NCBI RefSeq assembly: GCF_900143095.1
Contig: NZ_FRDA01000002.1
Coordinates: forward strand, 1-64,000
Source: Pseudomonas asturiensis
GTDB taxonomy: Bacteria > Pseudomonadota > Gammaproteobacteria > Pseudomonadales > Pseudomonadaceae
DNA: 64,000 bases
Direction: 5' to 3'
How positions within the stretch are numbered: position 1 is the stretch's first letter; each line of letters starts with the position of its first letter. A program made the translations under genes and the position numbers. This document shows positions 7,472 to 15,881 of the stretch, in pieces. The notes below the pieces were generated by a model, which had not been told where the DNA came from, did no database searches, and was given only the letters and a program-made list of their open reading frames with translations.

Positions 7472-9193
7472 CTAGCGCTGTAAAGGCTCATAAGGCTTGA
7501 ACAACTCGCTTCCGATCCATTTCGGTGTGTTGCCAGTCGTCAGCGGTACCGAGCGCTGATAGCTGCTGGCGCGCTTCGCATAGCCCTTGTGGTCGAACTC
7601 GGCCATGTCTGGATACGGGAACACCTTGCGCGTGCGACCCCGGTTAGAGATATCTTCCCGGGTCATGAAAGCCGGCAGGCTAGACGCAACGGCTTTGCTG
7701 ACCTGCGTCGGCTGATGCTGACGCGTGACAATGGCATCTGGCGCATGACCTTTTTCGACCCAAGACATGATCGGTGTCAGCAGGTCCACCTCGCTCGGCC
7801 CTTCCCCGGCGCCGCAATGGTAGACACCGGGCAGCATGTATAGCCGTGTAAACGATTCAGTGCGCGCCTTGCCCATGTAAGCTTCGACCGCCTCATGGTA
7901 GGCCAGGGTATTGAGCGGTGAGACCTGCGGATCGGCCCAGCCATGCCAGAGAATCAGCTTGCCGCCGCGCTGGACAAAGGGCGAAAGGTCGGGGTTGGTT
8001 GCGTCATAAAGGGCGTGTAGCGGGCGCAGTTGTTCGAAGGTGTTTTTGTCGAAGTGCAGATCAGCCAGTTTGAAGTCTGCGGGGGGATTTTTTTCAAACA
8101 CCAGGCTGCGAATGGACTGCGTGGCGATCTGTTCACTGACCATCGGCCGCTCGGCAGAAACCGGCACAAACAGACCCGCCCATGCCAATTCCGACCCTGG
8201 CTGTGGTCCCCCTATGATCAGGCGCTCGCCACTGACCGGGTCTTTCGGCCCGTCGTAGATACGCTTTACCGCTGCGACTTCCTTCGCAGTGAGACATTTG
8301 CGGGTGTCAGCAGACGCTTTGCACTCCACAGTGGAGGGATCGAACTGGCAGATTCGCGGATCCGCGATCAGCCCGTCAATCTGACCGTCCAGCACGTCGC
8401 ACTGCGCCAGAACGGCCTTGTGCAGGATCGGCAGGCGAGACGCGAGAAGAATCGGCTTGCCATCGGGATCTGTGTTGGCGCGGGCCATCCACCCGTGAAA
8501 GAACACCTTTTGCACCTGAAAATTCAGCGCCGGTGCACCGGCGATGATCCCGTTGAAATCGTCCGGGTAGCGCTGCGCCTCGATCAGTGCCTCACGACCA
8601 CCGTCCGAGCAGCCTGTGAAATAGGCGTACTCGGCCTTGCGGCCATAAAACGCGTTGATCAGCTTCTTCGACGCCACTGCCGTGAGGTGCACGCCGCGAT
8701 GGGCGAAGTCCGCGCGCTTCTGCGGGTCGTCGCCAAAGGTTGTGTCTACCGTCTTGTGACCCATATCGGTAGATGCCACGGCAAATGCACCCGCCTGGAG
8801 TGGCTTGCAGTGATCGGCAACGCCCGGCCTTGAATCGCTATGCCCACAAAAGCCGCCGCAACCGACCTGCAGGTAGCGTTGCGCCCAGGTGGAGGTCGGC
8901 AACTCCAGTTTGAAACCGATCTGCGGTGCCAACAGCCCCTCCACTGAACAGATCGCTACCCCGTCGCGACTGGAATCGTTGGCGGACACCACGCGGCTGC
9001 CGGAGCCACCGATATCGCTCAGATCGACCTGGGTCAGCGCAGCGCAGGCGGTCACCGGCTTGACCACCGGCAGTTGGGCGATGTTATCGGTAACGGTCGA
9101 GGACGGCGTTCCGGCGAGCGCTGGGGTCAGCGTAAAAAGAGAGGCGGCCAATAGCGCAAACACGCTGAAACGACTTGGCATCGTCGGTTTCAT
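7472..9193 (-). CDS. Tannase/feruloyl esterase family hydrolase, secreted, 573 aa
   Basis: A Sec signal peptide covers residues 1-28 (ending PALA). The mature enzyme carries GCSDGGRE (nucleophile Ser196) and PGVYHCGAGEGP near the C-terminus with the catalytic His next to a Cys, the CS-D-HC arrangement typical of the tannase family (PF07519). Such enzymes hydrolyse ester bonds of hydroxycinnamate or gallate esters, fitting growth on plant material. Length matches the family. CAGGAG precedes the ATG. The gene stands alone; a long inverted repeat (9272-9311) lies in its upstream region and may be regulatory. Confidence 0.88.
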   Translation of the reverse strand: MKPTMPSRFSVFALLAASLFTLTPALAGTPSSTVTDNIAQLPVVKPVTACAALTQVDLSDIGGSGSRVVSANDSSRDGVAICSVEGLLAPQIGFKLELPTSTWAQRYLQVGCGGFCGHSDSRPGVADHCKPLQAGAFAVASTDMGHKTVDTTFGDDPQKRADFAHRGVHLTAVASKKLINAFYGRKAEYAYFTGCSDGGREALIEAQRYPDDFNGIIAGAPALNFQVQKVFFHGWMARANTDPDGKPILLASRLPILHKAVLAQCDVLDGQIDGLIADPRICQFDPSTVECKASADTRKCLTAKEVAAVKRIYDGPKDPVSGERLIIGGPQPGSELAWAGLFVPVSAERPMVSEQIATQSIRSLVFEKNPPADFKLADLHFDKNTFEQLRPLHALYDATNPDLSPFVQRGGKLILWHGWADPQVSPLNTLAYHEAVEAYMGKARTESFTRLYMLPGVYHCGAGEGPSEVDLLTPIMSWVEKGHAPDAIVTRQHQPTQVSKAVASSLPAFMTREDISNRGRTRKVFPYPDMAEFDHKGYAKRASSYQRSVPLTTGNTPKWIGSELFKPYEPLQR

Positions 9194-9271
9194 GAGAACT
9201 CCTGTTCATGACGAATCAAGACTGCTGCGCGGACCGCAAGGGCCAGGTCGCGCAGCAGGTTTAGATAAAAC

Positions 9272-9311
9272 GTTTAAGCGGCTTTTCGATTCAAAGGTTA
9301 GCCGCTTAAAC
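9272..9311. promoter_or_regulatory. 12-bp inverted repeat upstream of the tannase-family gene
   Basis: GTTTAAGCGGCT at 9272-9283 and AGCCGCTTAAAC at 9300-9311 are exact reverse complements separated by 16 bases. It lies 79-118 bp before the start codon, so it could be a regulator site or a hairpin in the leader RNA. Confidence 0.5.
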
Positions 9312-9363
9312 CTTGATTGGGTCTACCCAGTGCCCGGGATTTTGTAAACAATGTTCTCAATGT

Positions 9364-9399
9364 TTCATAGCCGCCATGACATTACAGCACGGCTATGAA
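9364..9399 (-). terminator. Hairpin at the end of the LLM monooxygenase gene
   Basis: TTCATAGCCG and CGGCTATGAA form a perfect 10-bp stem with a 16-base loop that includes the stop codon of the minus-strand gene. No T-run follows, so it may stabilise the mRNA rather than terminate it. Confidence 0.45.
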
Positions 9400-10778
9400 G
9401 CGCTACGCAGAGCCGCCAGGTCACGAAACGCAGCCCCCGGATGAGGCGCTTGCAGACGCGGCCCGCTGTCGAACAGCTTCTCGCGCAAAGTCCCTTGAGC
9501 GTACTCAGTCTTGTAGACACCGCGCTTCTGCAACTCCGGCACCAGCAAATCAACTGCATCGATGAAGGTTTCGTGGGTCAGCGCGTAGGCCAGGTTGAAG
9601 CCGTCGACGTCAGTGTCTTCGACCCACTCCTGCAGCAGGTCGGCGACCGTTTCCGGGCTGCCGACAAACAACGGGCCGAAGCCGCCGATGCCGACCCAGT
9701 CGGCCAGGGCCTGCGGGGTCCAGACGGTGTCAGGGTCTGCGGTCGAAAAGGTTTCGACTGCCGATTGAATCGCGTTGGTGTGCACATGCCTGAGCGGCTC
9801 ATCGGCCCTGAACTGACTGAAGTCGATGCCGGTCCAGCCGGAAATCAACGCCATCGCGCCCTCGTAACTCACCCAGCTCTTGTACTCCTCAAATTTGGCT
9901 TTCGCCTTGGCATCGGTTTCGCCAAGGATCACGGTCTGCAGGTTGAAGATCAGCACACTGGACGGATCACGACCCGCCTCGGCCGTGCGGCGGCGTATGT
10001 CGGCGACGACTTTCTTAAGCAGCACCCTGGAGGGCGCTGCGACGAATACACACTCGGCATGCTCGGCGGCAAACTGCTTGCCCCGGCTGGATGCACCCGC
10101 CTGATACAGCACAGGCGTGCGTTGCGGTGAGGGTTCGCAGAGGTGGATGCCGGGCACTTGAAAGTGCTTGCCGACGTGACGGATCTCATGAATTTTGCTC
10201 GGGTCGCTGAACACGCGCCGCTCGCGATCACGCAGAATCGCGCCCTCTTCCCAGCTGCCTTCCCAGAGCTTGTAGCAGACCTCCAGGTATTCCTCGGCAA
10301 AGTCATAGCGCGCATCATGTTCAGTCAGGGTTTTCTGGCCGAGGTTCTTTGCGCCGCTTTCAAGGTAGGAGGTCACGATGTTCCACCCTGCCCGGCCCTT
10401 GGTCAGGTGATCCAGTGTCGAAAGGCGTCGGGCGAACGGGTACGGGTGTTCGAAGGACAGCGACGCCGTCAGTCCGAAGCCCAGATGCTCGGTAACCAGC
10501 GCCATGGGCGGGATCAATTGCAGTGGATCGTTGACCGGCACCTGCGTGGCCTGGCGTATCGCGGCCTCGCCATTGCCGCGATACACATCGTAGATGCCCA
10601 GGACATCGGCGATGAACAGGCCGTCGAACTTGCCGCGCTCCAGAATCTTCGCCAGATCGGTCCAGTATTCCAGGTCCTTGTATTGCCAGGAGCGGTCACG
10701 CGGATGAGCCCAAAGGCCCGGTGATTGATGGCCCACGCAGTTCATGTCGAACGCGTTGAGGCGAATTTGACGGGACAT
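9393..10778 (-). CDS. LLM-class FMN-dependent monooxygenase (NtaA/SnaA/DmoA type), 461 aa
   Basis: A luciferase-like (TIM-barrel) flavin monooxygenase of the NtaA/SnaA/DszA/DmoA group: an N-terminal RQIRLNAFDMNCVGHQSPGLW, KGRAGWNIVTSYLESGAKN in the middle, and PVLYQAGASSRGKQFAAEHA, a hallmark of the group. These enzymes use FMNH2 from a separate reductase and often cleave C-S or C-N bonds, for example in dimethylsulfide or sulfone metabolism. The ATG at 10778 has AGGAG 7 bp upstream. It is the third gene of the sfnB operon, 4 bp after the gene before it. Substrate unknown; an organosulfur compound is inferred from context. Confidence 0.88.
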   Translation of the reverse strand: MSRQIRLNAFDMNCVGHQSPGLWAHPRDRSWQYKDLEYWTDLAKILERGKFDGLFIADVLGIYDVYRGNGEAAIRQATQVPVNDPLQLIPPMALVTEHLGFGLTASLSFEHPYPFARRLSTLDHLTKGRAGWNIVTSYLESGAKNLGQKTLTEHDARYDFAEEYLEVCYKLWEGSWEEGAILRDRERRVFSDPSKIHEIRHVGKHFQVPGIHLCEPSPQRTPVLYQAGASSRGKQFAAEHAECVFVAAPSRVLLKKVVADIRRRTAEAGRDPSSVLIFNLQTVILGETDAKAKAKFEEYKSWVSYEGAMALISGWTGIDFSQFRADEPLRHVHTNAIQSAVETFSTADPDTVWTPQALADWVGIGGFGPLFVGSPETVADLLQEWVEDTDVDGFNLAYALTHETFIDAVDLLVPELQKRGVYKTEYAQGTLREKLFDSGPRLQAPHPGAAFRDLAALRSAS

Positions 10779-10782
10779 GCGG

Positions 10783-11223
10783 TCACTCCTGAAGCTGAGG
10801 CGGCGCAACACCATTGAGGCGATGATTGCCGAGTACCTGATAGTGCCAGCGCAGCGGTTCGCGACCGGTCTGCGGCGGCAAGGACTGACGCTGACCGGTC
10901 AGCTCGTGCTGGATGGTGTCCACGGCCAGCAAGGCATCGGCGCTGGCAATAACGGCTTCAGTACTGGCGATCAGACGCTGCTCGGGCGAACCATCAAACG
11001 CCTCCGCGCGCTCCAGCAACGCAGCGGCGACGTCGAGACGAATCTGCAGATCGCCGACCTTGCCGATCACGTAGGGATCCTCGACGAGCCTCTGCACATC
11101 GCTGAGGGCCCAGGGCTGGCCCTGTTCACGCAGGTAATCGAGGGTCTGCTGCAGCCCCTGGCGGGCATGGTTAAGGTCTTCGGCGGCGACCGCCAGTTGA
11201 GTGGTGATAGCGCAATGAGACAA
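10783..11223 (-). CDS. Stand-alone acyl-CoA-dehydrogenase-like C-terminal domain, 146 aa
   Basis: The protein aligns only with the C-terminal helical domain of the full-length SfnB-like enzyme encoded just upstream: EDPYVIGKVGDLQIRL here against QDPYSIATVGDLQWRL there, and LRWHYQVLGNHRLNGVAPP against ARWKYHLIGNRILNGIAPP. No flavin-binding N-terminal or middle domain is present. A TTG start at 11223 sits 7 bases after AAGGAG, which makes it a real gene and not just debris. It lies 16 bp after sfnB and 4 bp before the monooxygenase gene. It may act as a partner subunit or be a relic of duplication. Confidence 0.7.
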   Translation of the reverse strand: MSHCAITTQLAVAAEDLNHARQGLQQTLDYLREQGQPWALSDVQRLVEDPYVIGKVGDLQIRLDVAAALLERAEAFDGSPEQRLIASTEAVIASADALLAVDTIQHELTGQRQSLPPQTGREPLRWHYQVLGNHRLNGVAPPQLQE

Positions 11224-11239
11224 ATGAGTGCTCCTTGAT

Positions 11240-12442
11240 TCAGTTCCAGGCATGGCGCGGCGGCGCAATGCCGTTGAGTATGCGATTGCCGATCAGGTGG
11301 TATTTCCAGCGGGCGGGATCGTGCAGGGTGTGGGTTCTGGCGTTGCGCCAATGGCGGTCCAGATTCAGCGAGCCCAGCACCGAGCGGGTGCCGGCCAGTT
11401 CGAACAGCTTGCTGCTGATCAGCAAAGCGATCTGCGCCGACAACACCTTGGCCTGGGCGACCACCACTGAGGCGTGCGCAACGCTGGCTTCACTGGGAGC
11501 GGCCAGCGCCTGATCGATGGCCTGCCCGGCCTTGGTGAGGATTGCGTCGGTGCCGTGCAGCCGCCATTGCAGATCGCCGACGGTGGCAATGCTGTAAGGG
11601 TCCTGCCAGCCGAAGTCCAGTTTGCTGTCGATCCACGGCCGCGCCAGTCGCGCATGTTTGAGGGTTTCCTCGAATGCGCCGTGGGCGATGCCGGTGTCGA
11701 CCGCCGCCTGGATGATCTGCGAGATCGGTCCGTGGGCCGTGGGCTCATCGAATGCCCGGTGGGCCGGAATTACCGCACTCACGGGCACCCTCACAGCCTT
11801 CAGGACGGCACCGCCGCTGGCCGTGGTGCGCTGACCGAAGCCGTCCCAGCTGTCGATGATGGTCAGGCCGGGGTTGTCGCGCTCTACAAACGCAATGAAT
11901 GCCCTGTCCTGCTCATCGACGCCCACGACCGGCACAATATGGGCGAACAAGGCACCGGTGCAGTAGAACTTTTCACCGTCCACCACAGCATGCTCGCCGT
12001 CAAAACGGATACGGGTCTGAAAAGCCCCTGCGTTCTTGCTTTTCGATTCCGAAAACGCATTGCCGAAGCGATAACCCGCCAGTGCCTTGGCGAAGTAATG
12101 GCGCTTCTGCTCTTCGGTGCCGGTTTGCAACAGGATGTCGAGAATGCCGAGATGATTTTGCGGAATCTGTCCCAGCGACGGATCGGCTGCAGAGATGATC
12201 TTGATCACTTCGGCAACGGTGACATAAGACACTCCGGCACCGCCGTACACCTTGGGAACGGTGATCGCCCACAGACCGCTGGCGGAGAATTCATCCAGTT
12301 CCGCCACGGGCAGACGACGCTCGCGGTCGCGCACCGAAGCGTCTTCGGCAAACCGCAGAGCAAGCGCTCTGGCGACCTCGATGGCCTCTGCATCCGAGGC
12401 AATGACATGCGCCCTCGGCGGGCGGGCAATAGTTTGAGTCAT
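11240..12442 (-). CDS. sfnB: SfnB-family sulfur-acquisition oxidoreductase, 400 aa
   Basis: An acyl-CoA-dehydrogenase-fold flavoprotein: an N-terminal helical domain, SASGLWAITVPKVYGGAGVS, a beta-domain with GEKFYCTGALFAH and DSWDGFGQRTTASGG, and a C-terminal four-helix domain (DPYSIATVGDLQWRL, LDRHWRNARTH). This pattern is that of the SfnB/SfnC/DszC group used in dimethylsulfone and other organosulfur metabolism. Start at ATG 12442, after AGGAAC. First gene of the operon sfnB - C-terminal-domain protein - FMN monooxygenase. A sigma-54 promoter (12501-12519) and a palindromic activator site (12602-12621) lie upstream. Substrate not determinable from sequence. Confidence 0.85.
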   Translation of the reverse strand: MTQTIARPPRAHVIASDAEAIEVARALALRFAEDASVRDRERRLPVAELDEFSASGLWAITVPKVYGGAGVSYVTVAEVIKIISAADPSLGQIPQNHLGILDILLQTGTEEQKRHYFAKALAGYRFGNAFSESKSKNAGAFQTRIRFDGEHAVVDGEKFYCTGALFAHIVPVVGVDEQDRAFIAFVERDNPGLTIIDSWDGFGQRTTASGGAVLKAVRVPVSAVIPAHRAFDEPTAHGPISQIIQAAVDTGIAHGAFEETLKHARLARPWIDSKLDFGWQDPYSIATVGDLQWRLHGTDAILTKAGQAIDQALAAPSEASVAHASVVVAQAKVLSAQIALLISSKLFELAGTRSVLGSLNLDRHWRNARTHTLHDPARWKYHLIGNRILNGIAPPRHAWN

Positions 12443-12500
12443 GGCAGGTTCCTGATCATGGGCAACAAGTTGAAAACGGATCAACGCACAGGATTCAGGT

Positions 12501-12519
12501 ATTGCACAGGCCATGCCGG
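12501..12519 (-). promoter_or_regulatory. Candidate sigma-54 promoter of the sfnB operon
   Basis: On the minus strand CGGCATG-GCCT-GTGCA approximates TGGCACG-N4-TTGCA. The invariant GG and GC are exactly 10 bases apart. It lies about 60 bp before the sfnB start codon. Confidence 0.55.
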
Positions 12520-12601
12520 AACATGTCTTTCTTTTATTTACAACGGGTTAAACCATTCTCTTAAAGTCGAATGCGCGTTCGCACAAGCAAATTGTTCGAA
12601 C

Positions 12602-12621
12602 GCTGTTGCTGGACGTACAGC
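12602..12621. promoter_or_regulatory. Candidate activator site, imperfect copy of GCTGTTG-N6-CAACAGC
   Basis: GCTGTTG-CTGGAC-GTACAGC: one perfect half and a 5/7 second half with the same spacing as the two perfect copies at 18803-18822 and 24935-24954. It lies about 85 bp upstream of the sigma-54 promoter of sfnB, a usual enhancer distance. Confidence 0.6.
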
Positions 12622-12628
12622 AGCACAA

Positions 12629-13405
12629 TCAATGCGCTGCTGCGCCCAGGTAGTGGTGGTGGATGTCCTCACGCCCGGCCAGCTTCGTTGCGGTTCCGGA
12701 CTCGACCACTCGCCCGTTCTCCAGCACATAGGCGTAGTGCGCGTGCGCCAGTGCAAGGCTGATATTCTGCTCGGCGACCAGCAGGCTAAGCCCTTCTTCC
12801 TGGTTCAGCCGCCCCAGAATGTCGAAGATCTCTTCCACCACCTGCGGTGCCAGCCCCATGGACGGTTCGTCCAGCAGCAACAGACGAGGTCCTGACATCA
12901 GCGCTCGCCCGATAGCCACCATCTGCTGCTCGCCGCCCGAGGTGTAGCCGGTCAGGCGCTTGCGCAACAGCTTCAGCCGTGGAAAGTAGCCGTAGACCTT
13001 GTCCAGTCGCGCGTGAAGCTCGGCCCGCGAAGGCTTGGCGACAAAGGCACCGACCAGCAGGTTCTGTTCGACACTCAGGTGCGTGAAGCAATGCCTGCCC
13101 TCCAGCACCTGCGCCAGCCCGTTACGGACCAGCACAGAGGGATCGCGGGTGGTGATCGCCTGGCCCTGATACTGAATCCGGCCACTCACTACCTCACCGC
13201 GTTCGGCCCGAACCAGACTGGAAATTGCCTTGAGGGTGGTGCTTTTGCCCGCCCCGTTGGCACCCAGCAACGCAACCATCTGGCCCTGCCGGACCTGCAG
13301 GCTGATCCCGCGCAAGGCGAGGATGGATTGTTCGTAGAACACCTCGACCTGCTCCACTGACAGCAGAACATCGGCAGACCGACTGGCGTGGGGGATCGAG
13401 CTCAT
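12629..13405 (-). CDS. Branched-chain-type ABC transporter ATPase (LivF-like), 258 aa
   Basis: Walker A GANGAGKST at about 48-56, signature YTSGGEQQMV, Walker B LLLLDEPSMGL and an H-loop replaced by EQN (LLVAEQN), as is usual in LivF proteins. With LivG it should energise uptake through LivH/LivM. Last gene of the six-gene operon starting at 18667; it begins 5 bp after the binding-protein gene. The cargo is unknown: gene context with SfnB-like enzymes points to an organosulfur or aromatic compound rather than leucine. Confidence 0.92.
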   Translation of the reverse strand: MSSIPHASRSADVLLSVEQVEVFYEQSILALRGISLQVRQGQMVALLGANGAGKSTTLKAISSLVRAERGEVVSGRIQYQGQAITTRDPSVLVRNGLAQVLEGRHCFTHLSVEQNLLVGAFVAKPSRAELHARLDKVYGYFPRLKLLRKRLTGYTSGGEQQMVAIGRALMSGPRLLLLDEPSMGLAPQVVEEIFDILGRLNQEEGLSLLVAEQNISLALAHAHYAYVLENGRVVESGTATKLAGREDIHHHYLGAAAH

Positions 13406-13410
13406 GGGCC

Positions 13411-14742
13411 TTATTGCTCCTGACTGCAGTTGCGTGGCGTGATGCCTTTTTCCTTGGCGTATTGCGCGGCGGAGGCTTCGATGATCGGGCGCAACAAGGC
13501 ACGGTCGGCCTGCACCCAGTCACTGATCAGGTTCCAGCGCTGCCCGTCCCACTGCTGAAAACGCACTGCACCGCCGCCCTCATGATCAGCGCAGGACAGC
13601 TTCAGCGGTTGCACCAGCCCCTTGGCACCCAATGCCTGCAGGCGAGCATCGTCGAGATTCAAATGTTCGAAGCCCCAGCGCACCTGCTCCCCGGTCAGTG
13701 GTTGATTGCCGAAACGGGCCTGAGCGATGCGCAGCGCTTCGACATTGAGAATGCCGTTTACCACGCCAAGGTTGTAGTACACGGTGCCGAACCGCTTGGC
13801 ATCGGCCAGGTTGCCTTGCCCCTTGTCGAGCACCGCGCTCTTGATGCCTTGCAACACCGGGAAGTCAGTGCCGGACGGGTGTGTGGTGATCGAGATAAAG
13901 CCCTTGGCGGCGGCTCCTGCCGGAATCACGTCTTCTTCGGAGTTGCTCCAGATGTTGCCGATGATGTGATCCACCGGGAATCCGACCTTCTGCGCCGACT
14001 TCAACGCCACCGGGTTCATCACACCCCAGCCGCGCAGGATCACCCAATCCGGCTTGAGGCGACGAATGTTCAACCACTGCGATTGCTGTTCGTTGCCGGG
14101 ATGCGGCACCTCCAGAGTCGTCAGCTCGAAGCCGTAATGGCTGGCCAGGGTTTCCAGTACGCCATTGGTTTCCTTGCCATAGGGCGAGCCGTGATAGAGC
14201 ACGGCGATCTTCTTGCCCTTCAACGACTCAGGGCCGCCTTCGCGCTGGCCGATGTAATTGACGATGGCCGACACTTCGGAATACGGATTCAACTGCAACG
14301 GGAATACATAAGGGAACACACTGCCGTCGGTGGAATCCGTGCGTCCGTGGTTGATGGTGATCAGCGGCAGCTTGTCTGCCGTGGAGCGTTCAAGCGTGGC
14401 GTAAGCGATGCCGACCGACAGCGGATTGGTGGCCGCCGCTGGCGCGCCATTGAGCCCGCCTTTCAAGCGTTCGTAGCATTCGACGCCCTTCTCCACCACG
14501 TATTCGGTTTCGCACTCCGACCAGGTCAACTTGACGCCATTGACCCCACCCTGGGCGTTGACGTACTGCAGGTAGTCAATGAAGCCACCGAAGAAACCGG
14601 TGCCACCTGCCGCGTACGGCCCGACCCGATAACTTTGCAACGGAAAATATTGTTCGTTGGCGGCTTGAACGGTCGATACAAGTCCGCCAGTCAACAGGGC
14701 CAGCGCCAGCATCAGGCGTACTACGGATGTTCGGGGTTTCAT
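13411..14742 (-). CDS. ABC transporter periplasmic substrate-binding protein (branched-chain amino acid type), 443 aa
   Basis: A Sec signal peptide spans residues 1-27 (ending VQA before ANEQ). The mature protein is a type I periplasmic binding protein of the LivJ/amide-binding class, with GGVNGVKLTWSECETEY and GKKIAVLYHGSPYGKE. Start placed at ATG 14742 because this gives the signal peptide and follows an AAGGAT site. Length is somewhat above LivJ (about 370), as in the liv-like systems for non-amino-acid substrates. Part of the amp-livG-livH-livM-SBP-livF operon. Confidence 0.88.
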   Translation of the reverse strand: MKPRTSVVRLMLALALLTGGLVSTVQAANEQYFPLQSYRVGPYAAGGTGFFGGFIDYLQYVNAQGGVNGVKLTWSECETEYVVEKGVECYERLKGGLNGAPAAATNPLSVGIAYATLERSTADKLPLITINHGRTDSTDGSVFPYVFPLQLNPYSEVSAIVNYIGQREGGPESLKGKKIAVLYHGSPYGKETNGVLETLASHYGFELTTLEVPHPGNEQQSQWLNIRRLKPDWVILRGWGVMNPVALKSAQKVGFPVDHIIGNIWSNSEEDVIPAGAAAKGFISITTHPSGTDFPVLQGIKSAVLDKGQGNLADAKRFGTVYYNLGVVNGILNVEALRIAQARFGNQPLTGEQVRWGFEHLNLDDARLQALGAKGLVQPLKLSCADHEGGGAVRFQQWDGQRWNLISDWVQADRALLRPIIEASAAQYAKEKGITPRNCSQEQ

Positions 14743-14792
14743 GGGCAGATCCTTGAGCAGTTTGAGGGTGTAATGAATGAGAGAGCCACTGT

Positions 14793-15860
14793 TCAGTAGC
14801 GCAGCGGCCAGATCCGCGCACGCTGGCGAAACCTCTGCCACAGGCGCGCCAGCCCTTCGGGCTCCTTGATCAGGAAGGTGATGATCAGTGCGCCAAACAG
14901 CATTTTCTGGAGGTTTTCCAGCTGCCCCGAGTCGATCAGTCCGGCGGGCAGCAAGGCGCTGACATGCCCCAGCAGGATGGGCAGCAGCACGATGAACGCC
15001 GCACCGAAGAAATTGCCGGAGACACTGCCCAGCCCGCCGATAATGATGATGAACAGCACCTGAAAGGAGCGGTTCAGGTCAAAACCATGGGGCTCGACGG
15101 TCCCCAGATAGGCAAACGCCCACAGCGAACCGGCGATACCCAGATAAAAGCCACTGATGGCGAACGCCAGCAGCTTGGCCTTGAACAAACGGATACCGAT
15201 CACCGCCGCGGCCGTGTCCATGTCGCGCACCGCCATCCAGGTTCGACCCAGTTCGCTACGGATCAGGTTGTTCGCCAGCCAGAACAGCGCCACCACCAGC
15301 GTCAGGGTCAGCAGATAGCGGCCTTGGGGTGAACTGAAATCCATCCCGGCCACGATCAGCGGTGGCGACGTGATCACGCCCGACGCGTTGTCGTGGGTGA
15401 ACCAACTGAACCGCGTCAACACCCACTCGACCACGAACTGCGCGGCCAGGGTCGACACCAGCAGGTAGAAGCCTTTGATGCGCAGACTCGGTAGCCCGAA
15501 CAGCAGCGCCACGGAGGCCGCGACCAGCCCACCGAAGACAAGCCCCAGCAGCAATGGCGTACCCGGCACGCGTAGCTGCAGGTTATAGGTGGCAAACGCC
15601 CCGACCGCCATGAACGCTGCCGAACCCAGCGACAGCTGCCCGGCGTAACCGGTCAGCAGGTTCAGGCCGAGGCCTGCCAGGGACAGCACCAGAAACGGCA
15701 CCAGAATCGCGCTCAACCAGTAATCGTTGCCGGCAAGCGGCACGATGACAAAGGCAAATCCCAGCAACGCCGACAGCCCTATCCGGTCTTGGCGTAAACG
15801 GAAGAGGCGACGTTCAGCGGCGTAGGAGCCTGCCAGTTGTCCGGCTTCTCGATAAAGCAT
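14793..15860 (-). CDS. Branched-chain-type ABC permease (LivM-like), 355 aa
   Basis: A polytopic membrane protein with about ten hydrophobic segments and the LivM hallmarks NLLTGYAGQLSLGSAAFMAVG and MAVRDMDTAAAVIGI (the cytoplasmic EAA-like coupling region). It forms the channel with LivH. It starts 22 bp after livH and ends 51 bp before the binding-protein start. Length fits the family. Confidence 0.92.
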   Translation of the reverse strand: MLYREAGQLAGSYAAERRLFRLRQDRIGLSALLGFAFVIVPLAGNDYWLSAILVPFLVLSLAGLGLNLLTGYAGQLSLGSAAFMAVGAFATYNLQLRVPGTPLLLGLVFGGLVAASVALLFGLPSLRIKGFYLLVSTLAAQFVVEWVLTRFSWFTHDNASGVITSPPLIVAGMDFSSPQGRYLLTLTLVVALFWLANNLIRSELGRTWMAVRDMDTAAAVIGIRLFKAKLLAFAISGFYLGIAGSLWAFAYLGTVEPHGFDLNRSFQVLFIIIIGGLGSVSGNFFGAAFIVLLPILLGHVSALLPAGLIDSGQLENLQKMLFGALIITFLIKEPEGLARLWQRFRQRARIWPLRY

Positions 15861-15881
15861 GACGATGATCCTTGTTGAAAG

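Noticed and set aside
11474..12895. Long plus-strand open frame (473 codons) opposite sfnB
   Set aside because: It is the antisense of a well-supported flavoprotein gene; no ribosome binding site and no recognisable protein motifs. Long antisense frames are common in GC-rich genomes.
13414..14799. Plus-strand open frame of 461 codons opposite the liv-type binding protein gene
   Set aside because: Antisense shadow of a gene with signal peptide and family motifs; composition not protein-like.
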